DNA from: Cryptomeria japonica
Taxonomy: Eukaryota; Streptophyta; Pinopsida; Cupressales; Cupressaceae
NCBI RefSeq assembly: GCF_030272615.1
Contig: NC_081413.1
Location: forward strand, 556,289,136 to 556,353,135
Length of the DNA: 64,000 nt
Direction of reading: 5' to 3'
Of this stretch, positions 1 through 12,276 are shown piece after piece. The first letter of the stretch is position 1; each line of letters starts with the position of its first letter. A model generated the notes under the pieces. That model made no database searches and had not been told where the DNA came from. It saw only the letters and a list, made by a program, of their open reading frames with translations. The translations under genes were made by a program, and so were the position numbers.

Positions 1-840
1 TCAAAGTCTTTGATAACCATTGAAGGCTTTCAACCTTCAACCACTTAATCCCCAAAGTCTCCAATAACCATTAATGGTTACCTCAAACCCTCCCACATGG
101 TTAAAACATTTGTTTTGACTCAACCTCTACCCAACCCAAAGGTCTCATCATGCCATTAATGCTTTGACCATGATTATCTCTTAAACATTTGCACAAAGGT
201 TTATCCTTGGATTAACTCTTAATCCAGTGGGTAATCTTAATTTGGACTTGACCCTTAGCCTCTAGATAACCATGAGGTCTTCTCAGGCCTTTAATGCCTC
301 CAACCTCTTCTCTCAACCGAATCCTATGTTGACACTTGTCACCCTTTTATTGGTGCCAATTGTGCACATGGATCCCCAACTTTCAAACTTGGCCCTTGAT
401 TAAACCATTCAATCTTAACCCTTCATTTCCCCATTTTTTCTATAAATAGAACCCTTCTCCTCAAGCAAAAAAGAAGCATTTTAAAGTATTGTTGTTATAC
501 TGGCATTAGCATAGAGCTTTTTCATAGCATCACTATCTACTCTTGCATAGTATTTGCTTATCATATTCAACCATCTTGAATCTCCATATGGCATCCCTGG
601 CTAGTGCTAAAAGCTGAGAGCTACACTCATTTGGGACTTGGAGAGGAGAGGAACAAGGGAGGAGCAACTATGAGCATCTTGATTAGCTATTTTATTCTAT
701 GTTTATATGCTTTCTATTTCATGCTTAATATCTCTCTTGATATGCTTGTTTAGGATAATCTTTTGTTGCTAACACTAACGTTTGTTTCTTGTGCTCTTGT
801 GTGTGTTGCCATCAAACAGATTTTCTAATCCTTTTTGCAG
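1..840 (+). mobile_element. Ty3/gypsy (Tat-type) LTR fragment, family of element A
   Basis: This stretch aligns by eye with the reverse complement of the LTR at 12277-13698. Shared landmarks in the same order are a TAACCATTAATGGTTA block near 70, the TTCTCAGGC.TTTAATGC block near 280, the TTGACA.T.GTCAC block near 330 and a TATA box at 441-449. It is therefore a diverged LTR of the same family in plus orientation. Its left part lies outside the window and the right boundary is uncertain; homology fades after about 800. No PBS or coding sequence could be assigned after it. Confidence 0.6.
441..449 (+). promoter_or_regulatory. TATA box of the LTR fragment
   Basis: TATAAATAG lies at the position matching the TATA box of the element A LTR (12759-12767 on the minus strand). 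This is the expected retrotransposon promoter; activity is not implied. Confidence 0.5.
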
Positions 841-1002
841 AGCATCACTACCGATATCTTCACAAGGGCAATTCCACAGGAGAAGTTGATTTCTTCATCA
901 GTTTCTGTTGGTCTTTTTGATTGATAATTGTGGAATTTATACCAGTCGAGTCCTAGTGTTTTATCTCGCGGATGTTGCATGTACAATGGTGTCGTGTAGT
1001 AT

Positions 1003-1060
1003 TAGTCTCCAAGTGGGAGATTGTTCGATGTGGAGCCTGATCAGTCTTCAAGTGGGAGAT
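1003..1060 (+). repeat. Duplicated copia polypurine tract
   Basis: The phrase CAAGTGGGAGATTGTT occurs twice, beginning near 1010 and 1049, followed each time by a related segment containing TGTGG and CTGATCAG. AAGTGGGAGA directly before a TGTTG LTR start is the usual polypurine tract of plant Ty1/copia elements. Here the tract and the first LTR bases are tandemly duplicated with a period of about 40 bp. Confidence 0.55.
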
Positions 1061-1521
1061 TGTTGAAATGTGGCGACTGATCAGCAAAGTACTGTACACT
1101 CGGCACGTATCGTCGCCAAGGTCTGGGGCGGGGTTGGGCCCTAGGCAGGGGTTCGGGGGTGGCAGCCCCCGAGAAAAGCGGGGGTTCGGGGGCGGAAGCT
1201 CCTGAGAAATTTTTTTTTGTCGTTTTTGTTGATGAAAACCGACATTGTAATAAAACCCTAAAAAGGCCGACTTTGTTGGTTGCCCTAAAAACTCATGTTA
1301 TAAGCGGTTGGGATGCTTAAGGCATGGTAAGGTTGATGTATTGTTTTGTTGGATAATAAGAAAGATTGGACGGCTGTGTATGGTGGACGTAACCAATTCT
1401 GGGTGAACCACATTAAATCTTTGTGTTATTTGTGTCCTGTTTTATTTCTTTATCTTTTGTATTTAAATCTGCATATAATTGTTAGTTCATATTTGCTTCG
1501 AATCTGCTTGAAACCCTAACA
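1061..1521 (+). mobile_element. Ty1/copia LTR (3' or solo)
   Basis: The segment starts TGTTGAAATG directly after a copia polypurine tract and ends in CCCTAACA, giving about 461 bp, a normal copia LTR length. It carries a GC-rich block near 1120-1205 followed by a T run, and AT-rich ends. No initiator-Met PBS follows the right end, so this is the 3' LTR of a decayed element or a solo LTR. No copia coding sequence could be read upstream because that space is the gypsy LTR fragment. The right boundary is an estimate. Confidence 0.55.
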
Positions 1522-1782
1522 CATATAGCATGGAAATGAAAGAACAAGAAAAAGGGAAGACAAATCTATAATAGACACCAATCATGAAGAAAAGAATAGC
1601 TCTTAGTGTTATGGGATATTTTTGTAATTCTTGGGTTGAGCACTTAATGATTTACAAAGAAGAAGATTTTGAGTTGCATTTACATGTTTGAGAATTGTGT
1701 AACAATCCAAATTCATATTCATTTTTTTTATGTTTCCAATTGTTAGTATGACAAAAGAAACCAATAGTCATTGATTGATCAA

Positions 1783-1864
1783 GAACATAGGTTTGTCTAC
1801 TCATAAGGATGAGAATTAACATCGAACATAGGTTTGTCCACTCGTAAGGATGAGAATTAACATC
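1783..1864. repeat. 41-bp direct tandem duplication
   Basis: Two adjacent 41-bp units, 1783-1823 and 1824-1864, both begin GAACATAGGTTTGTC and end ATTAACATC, with two differences between them. Confidence 0.9.
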
Positions 1865-2568
1865 ATGTCCAATTGAGAGACAATAGCAAGGGCATCCACA
1901 TGTATGAGGTGATGTCATTTTCAACCTTTACATTTTACTATGTGCTTTGCACTCACATCTATCTATTGTATCATGACATACCAAAGATATGAAACCTTTG
2001 AGTAGTGGTCATCCTTCACAAACTTTTTGGGTATTTTGAAGCAAAAATGCATTTGCTAGCTACATTTGCCCATATAATGTTTAATAATATATTATTAAAA
2101 TAACTTGTTAATGGTTAATTGTATTTGTTAAGTGTATTCCTCTAAATTAAGTATTTGTGAGATTGTACAAATAAGAATAAATCAATGATTTAGGTGGTAT
2201 TTTGAAAAAGAGTGAAAAAATAATACTCAATAAATGAGATGACCAATTTCAAGGGCTAGGTATCATAAGTATCTACCATGGCTCATGGGTTTAAAAAGCC
2301 TCTTTTGAAAATTTGTGAAAACCATGATAATGTGGATATGTATAAATGAATAAGATCTCTATGCAATAAATATAGCTAGATAGATGTTAACCCTGCTATA
2401 ATAGAATTTTGTGTTTAAATTGTATCAAGTAGGTTCAAAGTTGGAGTGCACAATTACAAGATCAATTAAAAAAAATATCATTGTAATGCTTTCATTACTT
2501 TTTATTTTTTTATGAATATTAATTCCCTAAAAAAAAATCAAACTGCAACTTTCCTATTTTTATGTATT

Positions 2569-2770
2569 CTCTATATATGTTCTTTGTATGTTCTAAGAGG
2601 TGCATTCTATTTAAATTGATCCATGGCTTGCCCTAGAGTGAATTCCCTTGAGGAGAGTCAAGTGCAATTTTCTCTTTCCTTAACTCTATAGATATTCTTT
2701 GTATGTTCTAGATGATTCTTTAAAGGGGTGTATTCTTTAAAAATTGATCCATGGCTTTGCCCTAGAGTGA
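2569..2770. repeat. Imperfect tandem duplication of about 115 bp
   Basis: The words TTCTTTGTATGTTCTA, ATTGATCCATGGCTT and GCCCTAGAGTGA occur in the same order at 2580-2641 and again at 2696-2770, with small indels. Function unknown. Confidence 0.8.
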
Positions 2771-5370
2771 GGTCTCCACCTATGGATTTGAATGTTTTTC
2801 TAAAAGCTTGAACCTTTTTGGAATTTATTAAGGGTCCCATATAGAGTTGACTATTTCGTTTCTCCCTTGTGACATAGCTTTAGCATAGGGCCTCTGCTTC
2901 TACCGCTCTGCCTTGTACACTTGGAGTCCAGTCTAAATCTATCTCAATTAATGCTTCCTCTGGTAAATTATTCCATCCACTTGCATGGATTCTCCTTTTA
3001 TGGCATTTGAGCCAACTGGCTAATTTGGGGCAACATCTTCAAGGTGGAGAGCTGTGACATATACCCCATTTGTTACAACCTTTCTAGTCTACTCCATATT
3101 GGATCCCGAATTTTCTTGAGATGCTTACATTGTAGATTTGCATTTGCATTGTTTATTCAGTATATTTCTTTTAAAGTGGATTCCATTTGAGGTTCTTCAA
3201 TTGAAATCCAAGTCTAAGGTTGTGAAGGGAAAACCAGAAAAAGGGTGTTTTGTACTCTATGTAGCTCCAACAAAGTGTTCTTCCAAACTCAAGTTAACAC
3301 AAATACTTGTGTAGCTTAAGATTACTCATTTGAGAGTTTAGTGATAAGAAAAATCTAACCAGTGAGAAATCCCATCTTCTCATCCACAAAATGAAAGATT
3401 CTATATATTAACATGAAAACAAAGTGTAGAACGGAAACTAGCTACCAGACTTAAATCAGATTGTTCCCACAAACATTAAAAATTCTATCTTGCGGATCGG
3501 TCATCCTTTCCCTCTGTCAAATACCAGTTGATCAAGTGCCACCCAATAGGTGAAGAAAGAGAACTTTAAAAAACCCTTACATAATATATTTGAATTGAAA
3601 CATTTTTGTCTTTATTGATATCAAAAATTATAAACGTATCTTTTTGATCTGTTGGTGAAGTTGAAAGGTTCTTTAAGAACCCACCAGAAATCAAATCTTG
3701 CTTAGTGTAATGTTCTGACATCATAAGAGATGAGACTGAAATCATGCCCTAGACGAATTTGATGGAAAAAAAATTATAAACATAAACTGCTGTGGGATAG
3801 AACTTCCTTATCAACCTATTCATTTCCAGTTAAGTGGATTGTTACTTTTATGACTTAGAATGATGAGCTTCATTAAAAACAAGTACCCTATTAGATTCCA
3901 GGACAAAGAACGGTATAACGTTTTATTGCAATTTCGTGTATTACATATATGAGCAATTATAGAGACCACCTTACAAATAAATCGCTGAGATCAGAAATAA
4001 TATCACATGACATTTATCTTGGAATGCCGGTGGGCACGCAGGTCAGAACTGTCTCTCGCTTATTTTACTGTCACTTCTAAATCGGGCGTGGGATTGTAGA
4101 TTAGAATGGGAATGCGGTGTGGGAGAAGATTGCTACTATTATAAATATAATTCATGCCGCTACAGTTACCTATTTACCAAGTGTATACAAAATGGGAAGT
4201 GATGAGGGAGAGGATTGTTACAGTACAAATCTAATTCATAAAACTTCAGCTGCCTATTTACCAACAGTTTGCAAGTTATAATCTTCATGGTGGACAAATT
4301 AGGCTCATTACTCTTCAGATAAATGAGGCATTCCCTGTTTATTGATAGTGTTCAATATCAAATGACGTTTTTTGAAGTTAGTGATACTCAGGTGCACAAA
4401 TAACTGGACATTTTGGACAAAGCGCCAATGCATTGAGAAATATTTGATTTCTCGTGATTCATTGCAAGCCAAACAACTTCACCAATAGATCATCTGCCAC
4501 TTGATTTCATGAGCAACGTTTCCCATTTGATTTCATGAACAACATTTGCCACTTGATTTCATAATTAACATTTGCTCCCGTATAGGCTGAAATTTTCCAT
4601 AATACCTACTATTCTGCAAATGTCAAATGAACATTGGAAGAAGTGGTGCTTACAGTATGGAATGCATCAAAATGGGGTCAAAACTTTCCTCGTCACTTTC
4701 CCAACAATAAGTTGTCGATCCCACGAAAATTAAAAAAGGCCATTTCTAACCCATTTCTATCATCATTGGCCAAAATCAGAATTACCATCAAGCATGCCAA
4801 CCACTTATCAGTTTTGCAATTAAATTTTAACAACCTGATGCCTTATTGACTCATCATATGTAAATAAAAATTAATAAAAGGAGAGGAGAATCAATTAACA
4901 GTGAGGGTTTTCTTACTGAGGGAAAGGAGCGTATGCTGTGTACAAAGAGAGCATATAAATAAATAATATTTCTGAGGCAAAATGCCTCTGCCTTTATATT
5001 AATGAATTGCCTGGATTGTAGCAAATTACAAAGAAAAAAATGGCTTTGAAAGTAAACTTGCCCGGTTGATATCTATACTCTTGCTATCTTAGTTTTCGAT
5101 TCATAAACATCATCTATCTTACCTGAGAGATAAAACTGAAGGAAAAAAGTAACAGTCCAATTTCAAACATACCTACAACAGTAAGGTGGTCTCATACACT
5201 TAATTGGTGTTTATCCTGGTGGTGACCCTAAGATAATACAGTTACCTTTTTCATATAGCAAGCACAACCTCACCAAAATAAACACTTAGCAAAGGATCAT
5301 ACCTACAGATCCTTAACAGGAATGCAGAAAATTGCTACATTTTTTTTTTCTTCTTGTGCTTTCATTCATC

Positions 5371-5401
5371 CTGATGATGGATCACAGAGTGTGATCCGAA
5401 A
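5371..5401 (+). ncRNA. Hammerhead-ribozyme-like core motif
   Basis: CTGATGA (5371-5377) is followed by one T, then an 8-bp perfect stem GGATCACA/TGTGATCC closed by a GAG loop (5379-5397), then GAAA (5398-5401). CUGANGA - stem II - GAAA is the conserved core of hammerhead ribozymes. Such motifs are known in Penelope-like elements and plant retrozymes. I could not identify stems I and III or the cleavage triplet with confidence, and there is one extra T before stem II. It may be an inactive remnant or a chance hairpin. Confidence 0.35.
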
Positions 5402-6578
5402 TGTTGATCTAAAAACTCGCACACAATCATTTCCAGAAAATTTGTATTGATATTTGAAATAAAAGAATACATAAGATAGGTTATAAGCATAAGGTATAAG
5501 CTTTATTTATGACAAGACGGAGGATATAAAACCCTGACCGTAATCTCTCCAGCTGTACAGGTTCCCATCATACGCTGATCATTTTTACATAGGAAGTAGA
5601 ATCCTAAGAATCTATGACCAAAATATCCAACATTTGCAGAATATGAATTTGCAACAAACTAACTGATTTACAATACATAACAAAATTGTGTGGAATGCAC
5701 ACAACTTTGAGCAATTAGAATTTATAAATTGTTTAGCTTCTCACATAACAATATTGGATATTCTTCGGCAAAGACGCAAGCTATTTGTTTTTCAAATCAT
5801 TTATAGCTTTCCACAAAAAGAAGTAGATTCATCATGTGCAAGCAAGTTGCAATACTTCAATTTGAAGCACATGTAAAGATTCAGTAAAAAGGTTTGCCTA
5901 CTGCAAAAGAAAAGATTAGAAACGCATAAAGCAAGCAATTTAGTGGGTTTAGAGCTAAACCCGTCTATGGCTTTTAAAGAAAATTGGACTAAAAAAGGAT
6001 AATTCCAAACTTATCAATTCGCAATTTGATTATACATTTGAGTACCCATTAATATGCAAAGAACATGATGCTTCTTTCTTCCAAAGCCTCAGTTTTGCCA
6101 GAGAAAACTTTAAAGAGTGAAGCTTATTATTGTTGGGTTGTCATTCTCAACTGGGGTTGTCAAAACCCAAATACAAAGAACAAAACAGAAATGCTACACC
6201 AACAAATATTGGTTTCAGAAGCTTGGATTACTTAAATTGGACAATTCTGAACTTAACAGAAGTCATACTGTAAAAAGAATTTTGTGTAACAGGTTAAAAT
6301 GAGAAGAATGAAATGAATCTCTCTTCCAAGGCCTCATCTTTGGCATTGAAACCTTACAATGTGAATCTTGAAGTAATGTTGTCATTCTCTACTGGGTTAC
6401 AAATGGTACAGCAACAATATGTGATGACTCGCAACGAGATGCAAACAGAAGACTTCTGTGATTACTGTACATGCAGAAATGATTGGTCTGATTTTATAAT
6501 GTAGCTCGAGGTGCTGTTATATATTGACAAAAGAAATTGTAAAACCACAAAAAGGTTACCCAATACTATCTGACTGAA

Positions 6579-8021
6579 CTAAAGAAAACTTGTGCCTGCA
6601 TGAGCGTGATGCAATAGGTTGTGAGCAATATTATCCCTTGCCTGCATAGAACTCCTAGATTGTAAACATGTTTCTGGATGCATCTCATCATCAACAAGCT
6701 CAAATGCTAAATCCGGATCAAATCCTTCATTATGTTTCTCACAGACATTATGCAGCACACAACATGCCCCAAGAACAGCCGGTAAGTCTTGTAGTTTTAC
6801 CTCTGTGCGTTTCTGAAGGCAGCGCCACCTCCCTTTCAACCGGCCGAATGAACCTTTTGCAATTTTCTGGATCTCTGCCATCTTCTCGTTGAATGCATGC
6901 TGAGTCCAAGTAAGATGCTGTTGAACATATGGAACAAGCAGCCAGTCCAAGAGCGGATAACCGGAGCTACCCACAACCCATACACCATCCAACAAGCCCT
7001 TCACTCCCCTTTGATAAAGAATAGAATTTTCTAATACTCTGTCATCTGGCATCGACCCTGGCCAGCCTATGCACACATCTGTAAAGCATCCTGTGTTATC
7101 CACAACTCCCTGCAATGTAATGGAGTAGGATGTTTTCTGGTTTCTCTCAGTATGCCTCTTATTGAAGTAGGCAGCTACATTGATCTTAGGAGCTATTATT
7201 GGAATGTGAGTGGTATACATGGACCCAACAACCTTTGGAATACCAGAAATGCGTTCAAACTCTTTCATCAATGTCTGTGCTTGATCATCTGAAGGCCACA
7301 CAACATATTTGGGAAGAAGCACATCCCTGATGGCAGCGCAGACTTCCAATACTAGCTTGTGGCAAGTGGATATTCCCAATCCAAATCTCTTAGACACTAG
7401 TCTCAATGGCTCCCCTGTGGCCAGCCTCCAGATGCAAACAGCCACCCTCTGTCTAACTGGAATTGCTGCTCTCAACATGGTGTCTTCCTTGGCAACCACT
7501 GAATTCAATTCTTCACAAATATGATCAAAGGTAGCTCTGCTCATTCGGAAGGATCTGTGGAATTCAGAGTCAGGAAAATCAGGATGATTGCACAGCTCCC
7601 ACCAGGCCTGAGATCTATCCTTCACCCAAAGTCTTCTCTGCACACTCTGTTGAGTGGACACAGCTGCTCCAACAGCAGCTGCTGCAAACCTCGCCCTCTT
7701 CAACCTACACCTCTCAATCTCATCCAAATCAGTGTAATAGTCTTGCAGACGCTTGTAGTAATCCATCATAGCTTTCATTTTTCTCTTGTAATTCATCTCA
7801 AAAATCTCCCTCTCCAGTTTATAAGTTTTATCCCACTCTTCCTGCTCTTTCCTCTGAAACTCCTCCAGCATAACAAGCACAAGCAAAAGCTTCGCAATAG
7901 GACTTCTCTTCCGCTTCGCAGTAATAGGACCCATTTCAACCTGCTTCCCTAACAGCATATACTCACTAGTACCACTGCTCTCCGGCCCCGTGAAATTCAA
8001 GCTCTCTGAAAAGAGCTTCAT
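6579..8021 (-). CDS. HARBI1/ALP1-like protein (domesticated PIF/Harbinger transposase)
   Basis: Single-exon ORF of 480 codons from the ATG at 8021; the frame is open 11 codons further but has no earlier ATG. Residues about 36-41 form a basic KRKRSP patch, about 51-114 a strongly charged helix, about 130-255 the helical N-terminal region (RLWVKDRSQ, RQRVAVCIWRLATG, FGLGISTCHK) and about 265-430 the DDE_Tnp_4 nuclease fold. Compared with the active signatures, IDGTHI reads MYTTHI (268-273), GDSGY reads GSSGY (351-355) and VERAFG reads AKGSFG (388-393), while PDDRV (325-329) keeps its Asp. The pattern matches the conserved plant subfamily typified, from memory, by Arabidopsis At5g12010. It is therefore probably a nuclear, non-catalytic host protein rather than a live transposase. 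It is undamaged, unlike every neighbour. The exact role is unknown. Confidence 0.9.
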   Translation of the reverse strand: MKLFSESLNFTGPESSGTSEYMLLGKQVEMGPITAKRKRSPIAKLLLVLVMLEEFQRKEQEEWDKTYKLEREIFEMNYKRKMKAMMDYYKRLQDYYTDLDEIERCRLKRARFAAAAVGAAVSTQQSVQRRLWVKDRSQAWWELCNHPDFPDSEFHRSFRMSRATFDHICEELNSVVAKEDTMLRAAIPVRQRVAVCIWRLATGEPLRLVSKRFGLGISTCHKLVLEVCAAIRDVLLPKYVVWPSDDQAQTLMKEFERISGIPKVVGSMYTTHIPIIAPKINVAAYFNKRHTERNQKTSYSITLQGVVDNTGCFTDVCIGWPGSMPDDRVLENSILYQRGVKGLLDGVWVVGSSGYPLLDWLLVPYVQQHLTWTQHAFNEKMAEIQKIAKGSFGRLKGRWRCLQKRTEVKLQDLPAVLGACCVLHNVCEKHNEGFDPDLAFELVDDEMHPETCLQSRSSMQARDNIAHNLLHHAHAGTSFL

Positions 8022-8439
8022 CCGCAAATTCTTTACCCTACACCCAAAACCCACTTTGCATATTCAAACAATACCAAATCCCATATCCACTGCGGCCTCC
8101 CAAAACACCCCACCTCTACCCCTGTTTTATGTTGATCACAACCTCCCCCCTTTTTTGGATGATTCAAACTTTTTCACAATCCAGGCATCCCCCGACCCAA
8201 CCAGACAAAAACTAAACTTCTCTCAACGAATTCAGCTCAAGCCCAACTCAAAATATGTCAGTTCACACTTGTGGGTTCTCCTCGATCACAATTCGGATCA
8301 ATAAAATCCAACCAGATATTTGTATTGGGTTTTCCCGTTTCAGAATTGGGTCAAACAATCGGTGCCTACTGCCCGCTTCCTACCTACCCTCTTATTCATC
8401 ACATGCTAATGTGAACGGGGATAGATGTTCGAAGATAAT

Positions 8440-8640
8440 TCAAGTATATATGGTGGGCGAAATGTTTGTGCGCGTCCTAACAGCACTTCTCAACGCGGTC
8501 AGTCCCTCCTGTACAGCTGCTTCCCATACAAATAAATCTATATCAAAATCAATGTCAAAGGGTTATTTCTGGTCAAAAACTTCTCCGCCCTCGTACAATC
8601 CTTGCGCGTCGCCGCCTTTCTAGTAACTCTAACCACGCGC
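8440..8640 (-). promoter_or_regulatory. CpG-rich 5' flank / probable promoter of the HARBI1-like gene
   Basis: From about 8455 to 8640 the sequence is rich in CG dinucleotides (for example GCGCG near 8470, CGCGG near 8494, TTGCGCGTCGCCGCC near 8602, ACGCGC near 8634). The surrounding repeats are depleted of CG. Retained CpG suggests an unmethylated gene promoter. A TATATA stretch at about 8446-8452 lies some 425 bp upstream of the start codon and could be a TATA element on the minus strand. The transcription start is not determined. Confidence 0.4.
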
Positions 8641-9701
<1,061 letters not shown>

Positions 9702-10184
9702 GTGATTTTTGAATTGTCTAGAACTTTCTTTTGTTTCCATGATATTTCCCAAGGCTTTATCCATCATCTAAGTTTATGCTCCTTGCCCTTGGCATCTTGG
9801 TAAAATTCCATTGCCAATGTATCTTCTTCCACATAGAAGAGCATAAACACTCACTCATAGAAGCTTTTAGGATTTTAAATTTTTAAAGCAATACTAGTTT
9901 CTTGCACCTTTGTACTTAGGCCAAAACATTAAAAAGGAAGTTCAAATAATGAAAATGATTTCTATGCTAATCTATGAGAGTAGTGCAAAATAGAAATACA
10001 ATCACAATTACATGAAAGAAAAAGTGTGACATCGTAAATTTTGTACCCCTCACAATTCACGTGGTGTTTATCACTCATTTTGGCACTTGTGATTGAGCAT
10101 ATGAAATTATGCCTTTCCTATGATCCAGTTGGCAAACTTGATAACATCCTATAGTGTCTTGCCTTTGAACTGTCAAATTGCGCT

Positions 10185-10211
10185 GGACACTAGCACCCAA
10201 TGCTAGTGTCC
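10185..10211. repeat. Perfect inverted repeat, 11-bp stem
   Basis: GGACACTAGCA and its exact reverse complement TGCTAGTGTCC flank a 5-nt CCCAA loop. A close copy in inverse orientation lies at 10830-10856. Confidence 0.9.
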
Positions 10212-10829
10212 TCCCAATTTGGCCCCAAATTCAAAAGTTTAGATGTCAGCTTCAGGCCTTTAATGGATATAATATTGTCATAGGCCTCTCTCAAAAATGT
10301 TGCTTGTGAAAAGATGTTAGTTGCATATAAAAGAAACTTCCTTTCTCATTTGCAACACCTAAATTTTTTTCTATCCAATCCTAAAAATTCAATAGCAATC
10401 AAGTGAAGAAGTCAAAAGACATTATCAAGCATACATTAATCTACTATCAAGTATCATTTATTGTTTACGATTCATGAGTATTATCATGTTACACTAACCC
10501 TTTTGCATGATTTCACGAGAGCAAGTCAACATCACCTCACATGAGATTCAAGCAAGGGTTTCATGCCTAAGGCAATTATTTCAGTTCGTGTTATTTATTT
10601 GCCTCTTCTCACGAGGGAGCACAAGATGGTTATCATTCATCATTCATTGTTGTGGACATGGGAATACCAACATGAGGTTTGACTTAGGTAAGCCCCTATA
10701 CAACACAACCTTTTCCATTTTTTCACGTGTGTAGGTGCAAATTTGATGGCTTACATACGCAACAATAATACAGATAGACAAAGTAGATAGTGATGAATAG
10801 TCTCAGACTTCGAATAACAAAAAACCCTC

Positions 10830-10856
10830 GGACACTAGAGTTGGGTGCTAGTGTCC
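10830..10856. repeat. Second copy of the GGACACTAG hairpin, inverted
   Basis: GGACACTAG and CTAGTGTCC face each other over a 27-nt span, the same length as the copy at 10185-10211. Its reverse complement matches that copy except for a few bases on one side of the loop. Confidence 0.85.
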
Positions 10857-11945
10857 AAAACACTTTTTCCTAATATTTGGAGGACAACAACCCAATGGTC
10901 TCCTAACCTCATTTCTGACACTAGCTTGTGACAAAACAACCTTAAGGATAGAAGCACCTAACACTTTATTCTGACACAATCAACATCACATTTCAACACT
11001 ACACTCTCTATTTCTCATTTTTAGATCTATAACTCTCTTATGTACTTATGTTCTATTTATTTTTTTTCATTTTGTCAATCTTGTTCAATTTAGCCTTCTT
11101 TAGCCTAGCTCATTATAGACACACTCAGCCAATCCCTAATCACAACCACTCATACACATATTAGGTGTGGATCGAGGAATATTTGTCTCTCCCTTGAGGA
11201 CTATAGTCAAACCCATTCATGGCATATTCTAATACTTTATGGTGAAAAGGAGATTAATTATAGGTTGACGCACATGTTAGTTTAGGATCACATTTTCACC
11301 ATTTCAAAAAGATTTCATAAATAGTTTTTATCTTGAGAAAAACCTTTCAAAACAAAACTTCAAATCAATTGTATTATTAACAACACTAAAGAGGTTACAA
11401 TACAAATTTAGGCTTAAGATTTTGAAGGCACTAACCAACATACAAATCTAGAGTGATTCGAGCACTATGAAACCTCCATCTCAAGTACCCAATATATAGA
11501 AGCAATAAAAATAGAAACAAAGAATGGTAAACCAAAAACCATGACCTAAAATGGTGCCTAAATCTCTAGTCAAAATTCAGTGCCCAAATCCTAAAGTGAG
11601 TCAACAAGCTAAAAATAACATATATTATACACCTATCATAAGTTGGAATAACTTTGTCATAGCCCATTAACCAACTCATATGTTGTAATTTTGGCTCCAT
11701 TATCTCTATTCATAGATGTTTTATAACATGTCATAACATGTTTCATATGTTGGTCAAAAAGTTAGTGAACAAGGTTGTAACTTCCCTCTTGTGTACTTTT
11801 ATGCACATCATAGAATCTCACACCACTTACACATTCTTATATTGCCATAGATGCTCTTACACATCTTACATGATGATATTCTATTATGCTCATCATACCA
11901 ATGTACACATAAAAAAATGGTCATCATAATGAGATGTTGTTTTTG

Positions 11946-12276
11946 TAGACACCTAAAATTGTCCTAGTCTAATTAAATAAATATTTTATTGTAGACACTT
12001 AAATTTGGCTAATCAATTTAGTCAAATTTATTTCCTTTATCCATTTAATTAATTAAATATCTTAATCAATTAAGCCCATCCCTTGAATTAATTAATTCTC
12101 CCCTTCCAATCCCTTGAATTAATTAATTCTCTCTTTCTATTCCGTGAATTAATTCCCCTTTTCATCCCTTTTATTTGAATTAATTAAATTCAAATATTCC
12201 CTTTTGATCACATGTCTCCTAACTTCTAACCACCTAACTAACCCTCTCTTCCCAAACTAACTTTATCCTAATTGTA
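11946..12276 (+). mobile_element. Truncated Tat-type LTR start(s), split by element A
   Basis: TGTAGACACCTAAAATTGTC at 11946 is the same LTR terminus as that of element B read on its own strand. It is followed at 11993 by a second start, TGTAGACACTTAAATTTGG, so two LTR beginnings stand 47 bp apart. The AATTAATTAAAT-rich text up to 12276 resembles the first part of such LTRs. It stops where element A begins, so A probably inserted into this older LTR. Confidence 0.5.

Larger units (their letters stand above)
1522..6578. other. Intergenic spacer, no gene recognised
   Basis: About 5 kb of AT-rich DNA downstream of the HARBI1-like gene. Only short open frames without family resemblance are present. 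It contains two small tandem duplications and one hammerhead-like motif (listed separately). The 3' UTR and polyadenylation site of the gene must lie in its right-hand end but I cannot place them. Confidence 0.5.

Noticed and set aside
1522..6578. tRNA, snRNA or microRNA genes in the spacer
   Set aside because: No cloverleaf, box or long hairpin was convincing by eye; only the hammerhead-like motif stood out.
7309..8623. Plus-strand open frames over and beyond the HARBI1-like gene
   Set aside because: Shadows of the minus-strand coding sequence or of its CpG-rich flank; no domains.
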